Below are positions 16,039-23,612 of a stretch of DNA of 44,742 nucleotides, piece after piece. This stretch comes from Pseudomonadota bacterium. GTDB lineage: Bacteria; Pseudomonadota; Alphaproteobacteria; UBA1280; JAAZVW01. Both the position numbers and the translations under genes were made by a program. The notes beneath the pieces are model-generated. The model did no database searches and was not told where the DNA came from. It saw only the letters and a program-made list of their open reading frames with translations. The stretch is taken from positions 1 through 44,742 of the forward strand of contig JAAZVW010000008.1 in assembly GCA_018623135.1 (NCBI GenBank). The letters run 5' to 3'. Numbering within the stretch: position 1 is the first letter of the stretch; each line of letters begins with the position of its first letter.

Positions 16039-17064
16039 ATGAACGCTGTTTATCTTTTTATTATCAGTTTCTTTAGTCTTACAACAATTGGGCACACCCA
16101 AGCTTTAGATGCTTTTGTGGGCGTAGATGAAGGTAAGCTAGAAAATAGAACCAACCAAGTTAAACGTAACACCTCGGTGCTTGATCCTAAAACAACGGAT
16201 TATGAATTTAACGCCCGTGAATTTGTAACAAAAGCCGGTTTTAAGTACTCTGTACAAGGGCTTATAGAAGCTGCCGTACAAGGCAATATTGAGGTTGTAG
16301 ATGCCCTTATTGATAGCGGTAAAGACATAAACGCCAAAGATACAACAGGCTTAAATGCACTTATGTCTGCAACTGTTGCCAACCAACCCGAAATGGTGGC
16401 ACACCTTCTTTCTCGTGGTGCTGATCTAGAATCCAAAAACTTTAATAATGACACCGCACTTACGCTTGCCCTTACCGCAGGCTATCAAGATGTTGTACGC
16501 ATTATTTTAGCCTATAAACCCTTGCTTGAATATCATAACGATGAAGGTTGGTCACCTCTATTCTTAGCTCTTCTTAAACCTGATTTTGATATGGCTGCTT
16601 TACTCATTCAAAAAGGCGCAGATATTAACTATGCCGATAAAAACGGCCAAACACCGCTTATGTTTTCTATTCGTAAAAACTACGATAGCCTAACCAACGT
16701 TTTGCTAGAACTTGGTGCAGACGTAAATGCCGCCGATAATGATGGCAACACTGTTTTATTCTCAGCAACAGAGGCGATGGACTTTAACATGGTACAAAAC
16801 CTTATCGCTCACGGTGCTAATATTTATAAGGTAAACGATTATGGTGAAAGTGTTATTACACTTGCTGAATCCCTTAAAACACCTCAAATCGCTGATTTTT
16901 ACAGACGCTTGCAACGACGTGATTTACTACGCAAACGCTATGAAGAGATTCTAGAAAAGCGCGGGCTCACGGCAGAAGAAGCTCAAGAGCAAGAAAAAGA
17001 ATCTGAAGAATTTAAAAATAGCCTTTTCGAAAAAATGGGCATTAAGAAAAAAGCCAGCGAATAA
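16039..17064 (+). CDS. Exported ankyrin-repeat protein
   Basis: A 341-residue protein with an N-terminal signal peptide (about residues 1-22), so it probably acts in the periplasm. Residues 71-290 hold six to seven ankyrin repeats, seen as repeated GxDINxxDxxGxTPLM-like patterns such as GADINYADKNGQTPLMFS and GADVNAADNDGNTVLF. The C-terminal 50 residues are highly charged and probably form a coiled coil. Ankyrin repeats bind proteins; the partner is unknown. It is divergent from aspS and is a single-gene unit with its own promoter and terminator. Nothing indicates a host-directed effector role. Confidence 0.85.
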   Translation: MNAVYLFIISFFSLTTIGHTQALDAFVGVDEGKLENRTNQVKRNTSVLDPKTTDYEFNAREFVTKAGFKYSVQGLIEAAVQGNIEVVDALIDSGKDINAKDTTGLNALMSATVANQPEMVAHLLSRGADLESKNFNNDTALTLALTAGYQDVVRIILAYKPLLEYHNDEGWSPLFLALLKPDFDMAALLIQKGADINYADKNGQTPLMFSIRKNYDSLTNVLLELGADVNAADNDGNTVLFSATEAMDFNMVQNLIAHGANIYKVNDYGESVITLAESLKTPQIADFYRRLQRRDLLRKRYEEILEKRGLTAEEAQEQEKESEEFKNSLFEKMGIKKKASE

Positions 17065-17077
17065 CGCTGGCTTTTTT
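17047..17077 (+). terminator. Intrinsic terminator of the ankyrin gene
   Basis: Thirteen-base stem AAAAAAGCCAGCG / CGCTGGCTTTTTT with an AATAA loop. The 5' arm overlaps the last codons of the gene. It may also work in the opposite direction. Confidence 0.9.
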
Positions 17078-17130
17078 ATATGAGATTAAAATCAAATTAC
17101 GGCTGTTCATAAACTTAAAACCAATCAGCT

Positions 17131-18324
17131 TTAAAAGTCTTCAAGCCCTTTGGCATATAAGCGCAACGCCTCATCTATTTGCTCATAGCTAATCACCAAA
17201 GGCGGCGCAAAACGAATCACGGTTTCATGTGTTTCTTTACACAACATACCCATATTTTTAAGGGCTTCACATAAAGGCCTTACAGGCTTATTAAACTCTA
17301 TACCAATAAGCAATCCCTTACCACGCACCTCTCGCATATCTTTATGGGAAATTTCTTTAAGCTTCTCCATAAAGTAAGCGCCCTTTTCAAAAGCTTGTTG
17401 GCTTAATTTTTCAGATTCTATCAACTCAATCGCTCTTAAGCCAACAGCCGCCGCTAAAGGGTTCCCACCAAATGTAGAACCATGAGAGCCGTAATCAAAC
17501 ACATCCATAAGTTCTTTTTTAGCAACAAAGGCAGAAATAGGTAACATACCCCCACCAAGCGCTTTACCAAGCATTAATCCATCTGGCAAAATACCTTCAT
17601 GCATATAGGCACAGTTTTTACCAGTACGCCCTAAGCCCGCTTGTATTTCATCTAATAATAAAAGAACATTATGCTTATCACAAATATCTCTTACCTGTTT
17701 CAAGTACCCCTCATTGGGCACATTAATACCCGCTTCACCTTGTACAGGCTCAACCAAAAAGGCGCAGGTATGTTCAGTTATCGCTTCTTCTAAAGCTTTA
17801 GCATCATTAAAAGGCACTTCTTTAAAACCTGGTGTTAGCGGACCAAACCCCGCTTTGTAACCTGCTTCAGAAGAAAAACTCACAATAGAAATACTACGGC
17901 CATGAAAATTTTGTGCTGCCACAATAATTTCAGCTTTATTTTCTGGGATATTTTTAACATTATATCCCCATCTTCGTGCCGCTTTAAGGGCGGTTTCCAC
18001 AGCCTCTGTACCTGTATTCATCGGCAGCACCGCATCAAGACCTGTAAAGTCACAGATCTTTTTAACAAAAGGACCTAATTTATCGGTATAAAAAGCCCTA
18101 GAAACAATCGCCAAATCTGCCACCTGTTCTTGCACCGCTTTAACCATTTCCGGATGACTATGCCCATGAGAAACTGCCGAATACGCCGACATCATATCTA
18201 AATATTTTTTGCCCTCAACATCATACAAATACACCCCTTTACCAGAGCATAAAACCACATCTAAAGGATGATAATTATGTGCCGAATATTTCTGTTCTAA
18301 ATCTATAAAATTTTGCTTATTCAT
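17131..18324 (-). CDS. rocD: Ornithine aminotransferase
   Basis: A PLP-dependent class III aminotransferase that converts ornithine and 2-oxoglutarate to glutamate semialdehyde and glutamate. The ATG at 18324 is preceded by AAGGA and overlaps the arginase stop by 8 bases; this gives 397 residues. Motifs include MNTGTEAVETALKAARRWGY, LVEPVQGEAGI, LLLDEIQAGLGRTGK and the PLP lysine in GKALGGGMLP. The N-terminal sequence YSAHNYHPLDVVLCSGKG is characteristic of ornithine rather than acetylornithine aminotransferases. The arginase gene immediately upstream confirms a role in arginine breakdown. Confidence 0.94.
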   Translation of the reverse strand: MNKQNFIDLEQKYSAHNYHPLDVVLCSGKGVYLYDVEGKKYLDMMSAYSAVSHGHSHPEMVKAVQEQVADLAIVSRAFYTDKLGPFVKKICDFTGLDAVLPMNTGTEAVETALKAARRWGYNVKNIPENKAEIIVAAQNFHGRSISIVSFSSEAGYKAGFGPLTPGFKEVPFNDAKALEEAITEHTCAFLVEPVQGEAGINVPNEGYLKQVRDICDKHNVLLLLDEIQAGLGRTGKNCAYMHEGILPDGLMLGKALGGGMLPISAFVAKKELMDVFDYGSHGSTFGGNPLAAAVGLRAIELIESEKLSQQAFEKGAYFMEKLKEISHKDMREVRGKGLLIGIEFNKPVRPLCEALKNMGMLCKETHETVIRFAPPLVISYEQIDEALRLYAKGLEDF

Positions 18325-19225
18325 CCTCTTTTTTTCCTTCCACAACCGCGCAAATAAGCTCAGCTAAAAAATTTGCCGTTTTTTGCGCTACATCTCTTTC
18401 GGGGTTAAATTCTGTAATTTCCACAGCCTTAAGCTTAGGATGCTGGCACAAATAACGCAAAACATCTGCCGCATTATAAGTCGGGATACCATTTTTCTCG
18501 CGTGACCCTACGGCCGGCACTTCTTTAGGGTCAAACCCATCTAAATCAATACTTATACCAAAAGCTTTTGTTTGAGAACTTACATACTCTTGCGCCTCTA
18601 TCATCACAGCTTCAAAACCACGTTCAAGTACCTCATCAATATAGTAAATTTTAACACCTAATGTGTTGAGTAACGCCTCTTCACCTGCCTCAAAAGACCG
18701 AATACCCACTAAGCAAAGATGCTTAGGGTTAATTTTTGCTTTATCAGAAAGCAACTGCGTAAAGTTTTTATGCCCATAACCCAAAAGCGCGGCAACAGGC
18801 ATACCATGAGGCGCTTTAGAAGGAGAGGTTTCAAATGTATGGCTATCCATATGCGCATCTACCCAAATAAGCCCAAATTCACCTTCTGCTTTTAAAGCAT
18901 GCGTCATAGCCGACCATGTACCCATAGCAATAGAATGATCCCCTCCTAATATAATCGGAAAATGCTGGGGCAGGCTTTCCAAAACAGCCTCTGCTGTACG
19001 GGTAATGACTTCTGTCACATGTGGCAATGTGTCTGCAGGGGTTACCTCGTGCATGCTGCGCTCTTTCACACTAGGCTCAACAGCCTCAGACCATAAAATA
19101 TGTTCACTTGTCTGATGATGTACTTTTTGACGCAAGCCCGAGCCTTTAAGCGCATCACCACCTAAGCCCGTACCACGTATTTGCGCGCCCCAACCAGAAT
19201 TTACAGGAATAATTTTAAATTGCAT
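18317..19225 (-). CDS. rocF: Arginase
   Basis: A 302-residue ureohydrolase that splits arginine to ornithine and urea in the cytoplasm. The binuclear manganese ligands are in GGDHSIAMGTWSA, WVDAHMDSHT and SIDLDGFDP. The substrate loop SPSKAPHGMP matches arginase rather than agmatinase. It is followed directly by rocD, so the pair turns arginine into glutamate semialdehyde, a source of nitrogen and glutamate. No proline dehydrogenase or regulator gene is adjacent. The first gene of the two-gene unit starts at an ATG at 19225. Confidence 0.93.
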   Translation of the reverse strand: MQFKIIPVNSGWGAQIRGTGLGGDALKGSGLRQKVHHQTSEHILWSEAVEPSVKERSMHEVTPADTLPHVTEVITRTAEAVLESLPQHFPIILGGDHSIAMGTWSAMTHALKAEGEFGLIWVDAHMDSHTFETSPSKAPHGMPVAALLGYGHKNFTQLLSDKAKINPKHLCLVGIRSFEAGEEALLNTLGVKIYYIDEVLERGFEAVMIEAQEYVSSQTKAFGISIDLDGFDPKEVPAVGSREKNGIPTYNAADVLRYLCQHPKLKAVEITEFNPERDVAQKTANFLAELICAVVEGKKEDE

Positions 19226-19325
19226 GCTCGGCCTTTACATTACTTTTTATTATTTAACCTATCCAAAAGTATGAGACCTCCCCCATAAAAAAGCAAGCCA
19301 ACAAAAGTTGTTCTGTCACCATAAA

Positions 19326-19355
19326 AAAAGCGCCCTTTAACTCAAGAGCGCTTTT
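19326..19355 (-). terminator. Intrinsic terminator of trxA
   Basis: On the minus strand AAAAGCGC / GCGCTTTT followed by more T residues, 25 bases after the trxA stop. Its arms and part of its loop resemble the hairpin between hvfA and hvfB. Confidence 0.82.
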
Positions 19356-19379
19356 CTTTTTATAAAATTTTAGAAAAAC

Positions 19380-19697
19380 TTATTTGTGTTCTTCGATCCA
19401 GCTTGTCAGATCAGACTTCGCCATAGCACCTGCTTTTTGGGCTACAATTTCACCGTTTTTGAACAAGAACAATGCAGGAATACCACGCACTGCATAAGTT
19501 ACAGGCGCTTCAGGTGATTCTTCAATGTTAACTTTAACAAAATCAACATCCGCCATTTCCGCTGCGACTTGGTCAATCACAGGGCTTAGCATTTTACAAG
19601 GGCCACACCATTCTGCCCAAAAATCTACAAGAACAAGTTTATCTGATTTAAGTACATCTGCTTCAAAAGATGCATCTGTTGCATGAATGACAGCCAT
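19380..19697 (-). CDS. trxA: Thioredoxin
   Basis: A 105-residue cytoplasmic thioredoxin with the active site WAEWCGPCKM and the cis-proline region RGIPALFLFKNGE. It is a general disulfide reductant. Length and motifs are normal. In many alphaproteobacteria trxA follows addA; here a small unknown gene on the same strand lies between them, separated from trxA by a terminator, so trxA probably has its own promoter. Confidence 0.97.
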   Translation of the reverse strand: MAVIHATDASFEADVLKSDKLVLVDFWAEWCGPCKMLSPVIDQVAAEMADVDFVKVNIEESPEAPVTYAVRGIPALFLFKNGEIVAQKAGAMAKSDLTSWIEEHK

Positions 19698-19791
19698 TTC
19701 TATCTTCCCACTCTTTTTTGATTAGTAATTGAATATTTAATTTATATATTCAGACTGCACCAAAGCGCCCCAAAGGTCAAGCAAAACAAAA

Positions 19792-19808
19792 CCCCACCTT
19801 AGGTGGGG
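19792..19808 (-). terminator. Intrinsic terminator of the 96-residue gene
   Basis: Stem CCCCACC / GGTGGGG with a TTA loop, followed on the minus strand by TTTTGTTTT. Confidence 0.85.
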
Positions 19809-19814
19809 CTAAAT

Positions 19815-20105
19815 TTATCGGTAGGCGAAAATCATGCGAGACATGCTTATAAAAAACAACATACTCACATCTGTCGGCATCGGGGAAGCAAACACCAAAC
19901 CATTATCTTTTTTACAGATAACAATTTCTGCTAACCTCTTTTTTAAGTTAAGAGAAATCGTAAATTTATCTGCATGTTTACAGCCTAAATAACAACAACC
20001 AAAAGCGGCGATACGATTATTTTTCTTAACCCTTTTTACAGGCAAATATCTGGGTGTTCTCTGTACAGATTTAACGCCTAAGCGCCTATAAGGTTTTACG
20101 GACAT
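19815..20105 (-). CDS. Small basic protein of unknown function
   Basis: A 96-residue protein I do not recognise. It has a good ribosome binding site (AGGTGA, six bases before the ATG) and its own terminator, which makes it a likely real gene. The first 32 residues are very basic (KPYRRLGVKSVQRTPR). A GCCYLGCKH motif at 36-44 plus C64 could form a metal site or disulfides. The C-terminal part has a short hydrophobic patch (SMLFFISMSRMIFAYR). It lies between addA and trxA on the same strand. A nucleic-acid-binding role would fit the charge but is not shown. Confidence 0.6.
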   Translation of the reverse strand: MSVKPYRRLGVKSVQRTPRYLPVKRVKKNNRIAAFGCCYLGCKHADKFTISLNLKKRLAEIVICKKDNGLVFASPMPTDVSMLFFISMSRMIFAYR

Positions 20106-20168
20106 AACATCACCTAAACGGAAGATAAATATTCCTTTAGCATAAAGACTTAAGCAAAATTGTCGAGC

Positions 20169-23100
20169 TTAAAATGACACCTCAATTTCCTGTAAATCAG
20201 GTTTAGGGTAAGTCCAAAGCAAAGCTGTTTTAATCTGGTACTCTTTAAAAATAAGGCTTAATGCACGCTTATACCAAGCAAGTTGCGTTTTATATGTTTT
20301 AGGCACCTCTGCTTCTTTAAAGCGATCCGTTTTAAAATCAATAACCCACAGCTGTTTGTTCTGCACATCTATTTTTAGCAAATCTATCGCCGCGTCAAGT
20401 TGACCTTGTTCAAATAGCGCCGCCACATCTACTTCAGATAATCCACTGAACAAATCAGGGTAAGCTTCAAAAACAGCTAAAGCCTCAGCCAAAATAGTCT
20501 GCTGTTCTACTTCTGTAAGCTCGGAGGCGAGTTGCGCCAACAACTGCATACCTCTTAATTCTTTTTCTGCATCATCAAAACCTTTAAGTTGTTCCAATAA
20601 TTTGTGCACTAAAGAACCACGCTGCATTGTTTTTTGTTCACCTAATGTTTGCCAACGTTCTATAGCAGATATTTTATGAGAAGCCTGAATCTGTTTAACT
20701 CCCTGCTCATAAACAGCTGGCTCTTTAAGCCAATCTTCTGCTACATAATCTGTTACTTTTGCTTCTTCTTTACCTAGCTCTTCTGGCTTTTCAAGCTGAG
20801 GTGCAATTTCATATACACCTTTATATGTCTCAATTTCAGCCATTTTTCGTGCCAAAATTTCATACCAGGAATCTTTAGCAACAAGTTCGCCTTCTTTATT
20901 GGTTTTACCTACACCACCAATATATACACGCTCTCTTGCGCGGGTAAGGGCCACATAAAGCAGGCGCATCTCATCTTCGAAAATACGTTCCTTTTCTTGC
21001 TCAATGAGTGATTTAACCCAATCGGAGGATTCTTTCTGACTTGGTTTATAAAGCAAAAAGTGCTCTTCCGAGCTTTTATCCCAAAGCAATTTTTCTTTCA
21101 CTAAACCTTCATACATGTTTTGGCCTGCATCTGGCATAAATACGATGGGCGCTTCTAGCCCCTTAGACCTGTGGGCAGTCATAATACGCACAACAGGCTC
21201 ATCTGTTCCTGTTTCACGCTTTAAACTTACTTGTCTTTGGTTAAACTGGTGCACAAAACCCAAAGGCGTCGCCCCAGCACTTTGGCTGTAACTCAAAGCC
21301 TCTTGCATAAAAGCATTATAAACGTCAGCAATCTGCATGCGCCAACTTAAAGAATCCTGATTTGCATAGCGCTTTAAGTAAGTCTCTTCAATATTAAGCT
21401 TTTGAGCAACCATATGCATCAGCTCATAAAAAGAAACTCTATACTGATCAGAAATAAACTCTTTAAAAACAACAGCTTGATCAGAATATTTTTTACAATA
21501 AGCCTGCCAAAGCGTTAATTTTTCTTGCCTTAGCTCCAAAATTTCTTCATCCGAAAACCCTACTAGAGGAGACTTTAAAATTTGCGCAAAAAGTAAATCC
21601 TCTTCAGGCAAGGCCATAAAGCGACATAAAGCCAATAAATCTTGAACCATCGGTTCTTCATTTAAAATAAGGGTATCTGCACCAGAATGCATAATGCCAT
21701 AACGATTAAGCGCGGCAATAAGTTGCGGTAACTTAGAACGGCTACGCAACAAAATCATAATATCGCCGGCACTAATTGGTGCACCTAAGCTACCAGAAGC
21801 GTTTTCCTTTGTATAAAGCAATTGATCTGAATTAAGAAGCTGATGAATTTCTGCGGCTGTTTTTTCAAATAAAGTTGTATAAACATCTTCTGTTGGTTGC
21901 CAAGAATCTGGCAACTCCCAAGGTTGTTTTTCTACTTTATTTTTTGTAGCCTCTTCTAGTGGCCAGAGCGTTACACGACCACCTGCCCCGACTTGAAAGG
22001 CTTTATGAGACATTGGCTCCAGTTCACCATCTAAAGCATATCGGTACTTACCATCTGAAAAAAGCGCATCAACAAAAGAAACAACGGCCTCACCCGATCT
22101 AAATGATGTATCTAGCCTCACAGAATGAAACGGGCGACCTGAAATAGGTGCTTTTTCTTGCATATAGTCGTGCATCTGATCAAAAACCTGTCGCTCTGCA
22201 CCCCTAAAGCGGTAAATCGCTTGCTTTACATCACCCACAACAAAGTATGACCTTGGTCCATCTTTTTGCCCTTGGCCTGCATAGTATTCACTAATCATAC
22301 TTTCTAGAATACGCCATTGATCTTGATCTGAATCTTGCGCCTCATCCAAAAGAATATGTGTCAGGCGATGATCCATTTTAAACTTCACCCAATCAGCGGT
22401 ATGACGTTCTGCCAGTAAAGCTTTTGTTGCATAAATAAGATCATCAAAATCTAAAGCTGAAAGTTTATGTTTTTGTTGGGCATATTTTTGCTCAAAAGCC
22501 TGACCAAGCATAAGAAAACTTTGCGTCATCAAATACACAAACAAATCATTTTTTTCTTCTTTAATGGCAAACAACCTTTGTTGTTCTTGCTCAAAAATTT
22601 GCTCTAAATCGGGGTATGTTTCTCTTGTTTTTTTATCTAAAAAGCCAGAGAACTTTTTAAGCCCACCATCTGCCGTTAGGAAAAACCCCTGATATAATTT
22701 AGAAAATTCTTGTCTTTTTTCTAAATCCAACTCCGCAGCCATATCTGCCACAAGCTGCCCAAAAGCTTGCGCCTTTTTACCTTTTGCATGATGTATCAGA
22801 TCATCTGCCATAAGCCTGTATGATGCAAGGATTTGCTCTGGAACTTCTATATACTTTTCATCTAACTCTGTGAGCCCTAGTATGGATGTTATTTCCAAAT
22901 TAAGCTTAGCTTTAAGAGCTGTTAAATAATTTTGCACCCCTGCTTTTTGGTTTAATAACTTAAGAATACGTCCACGATTAAAAATAAAATCTCTTAAAAG
23001 TTTTGCAACAGAGCTATCTGCCAAGTAGGTATTCAAAAAAGAGAAATCTCTAAACAAAGCATGTTGTTGCTGGCTTACTTGTAATAGCAACTGCTCTAAG

Positions 23101-23612
23101 CTTTCTTGCATAAGCTTTTCTTGCTCTGCGCCTTCTATCACTTTAAATTGCGCTTCTAACCCCGCCTCTTGCGGGAATTGCTGTAACAGCAACTGACAAA
23201 AGGCATGAATCGTCGAAATATTAAGCCCACCTGGTGTATCTAACACCAGAGCAAAAAGCTGGCGTGCACGTATTTTTTGTTTTGCAGTTGGTGCTGTTTG
23301 TAAAAGAGCATGTAGCTCTTTTTCGAGCGCTTGATCACTACAAACTGCCCAACGACTTAAAGATTGCCTTAACCTATTTTGCATTTCGGCAGCCGCCGCT
23401 TTGGTATAAGTTACCGCTAAAAACTGGCTTGGGGATACTAAGGCTTCTGTGACCATAAGTTTAAGCAACCGACGCGTAAGCACAAAGGTTTTACCTGTAC
23501 CTGCGGATGCAGATACCCACACAGATGCCTCTGGTTCTGCCGCTTGCATTTGCCTTTGTGTGGCGGCTTGCGAGAGTGCTTTTCTTTGTTGTTCTAGCTG
23601 TAGATTTTTCAT
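20169..23612 (-). CDS. addA: Double-strand break repair helicase/nuclease AddA
   Basis: A 1147-residue UvrD-family (SF1A) helicase with a C-terminal RecB-type nuclease. With AddB it processes double-strand DNA ends for recombination. Walker A SASAGTGKT is at about residues 34-42. Further helicase motifs are LLDEAQDSDQDQW, VVGDVKQAIYRFRGA, RLDTSFRS and MTAHRSKGLEAPIVF, then LLYVALTRARERVYIGG. The nuclease motif WVIDFKTDR with QLAWYKRAL begins near residue 1090. Length and domain order are those of alphaproteobacterial AddA. Its start overlaps the addB stop by 4 bases, which indicates translational coupling. Confidence 0.97.
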   Translation of the reverse strand: MKNLQLEQQRKALSQAATQRQMQAAEPEASVWVSASAGTGKTFVLTRRLLKLMVTEALVSPSQFLAVTYTKAAAAEMQNRLRQSLSRWAVCSDQALEKELHALLQTAPTAKQKIRARQLFALVLDTPGGLNISTIHAFCQLLLQQFPQEAGLEAQFKVIEGAEQEKLMQESLEQLLLQVSQQQHALFRDFSFLNTYLADSSVAKLLRDFIFNRGRILKLLNQKAGVQNYLTALKAKLNLEITSILGLTELDEKYIEVPEQILASYRLMADDLIHHAKGKKAQAFGQLVADMAAELDLEKRQEFSKLYQGFFLTADGGLKKFSGFLDKKTRETYPDLEQIFEQEQQRLFAIKEEKNDLFVYLMTQSFLMLGQAFEQKYAQQKHKLSALDFDDLIYATKALLAERHTADWVKFKMDHRLTHILLDEAQDSDQDQWRILESMISEYYAGQGQKDGPRSYFVVGDVKQAIYRFRGAERQVFDQMHDYMQEKAPISGRPFHSVRLDTSFRSGEAVVSFVDALFSDGKYRYALDGELEPMSHKAFQVGAGGRVTLWPLEEATKNKVEKQPWELPDSWQPTEDVYTTLFEKTAAEIHQLLNSDQLLYTKENASGSLGAPISAGDIMILLRSRSKLPQLIAALNRYGIMHSGADTLILNEEPMVQDLLALCRFMALPEEDLLFAQILKSPLVGFSDEEILELRQEKLTLWQAYCKKYSDQAVVFKEFISDQYRVSFYELMHMVAQKLNIEETYLKRYANQDSLSWRMQIADVYNAFMQEALSYSQSAGATPLGFVHQFNQRQVSLKRETGTDEPVVRIMTAHRSKGLEAPIVFMPDAGQNMYEGLVKEKLLWDKSSEEHFLLYKPSQKESSDWVKSLIEQEKERIFEDEMRLLYVALTRARERVYIGGVGKTNKEGELVAKDSWYEILARKMAEIETYKGVYEIAPQLEKPEELGKEEAKVTDYVAEDWLKEPAVYEQGVKQIQASHKISAIERWQTLGEQKTMQRGSLVHKLLEQLKGFDDAEKELRGMQLLAQLASELTEVEQQTILAEALAVFEAYPDLFSGLSEVDVAALFEQGQLDAAIDLLKIDVQNKQLWVIDFKTDRFKEAEVPKTYKTQLAWYKRALSLIFKEYQIKTALLWTYPKPDLQEIEVSF

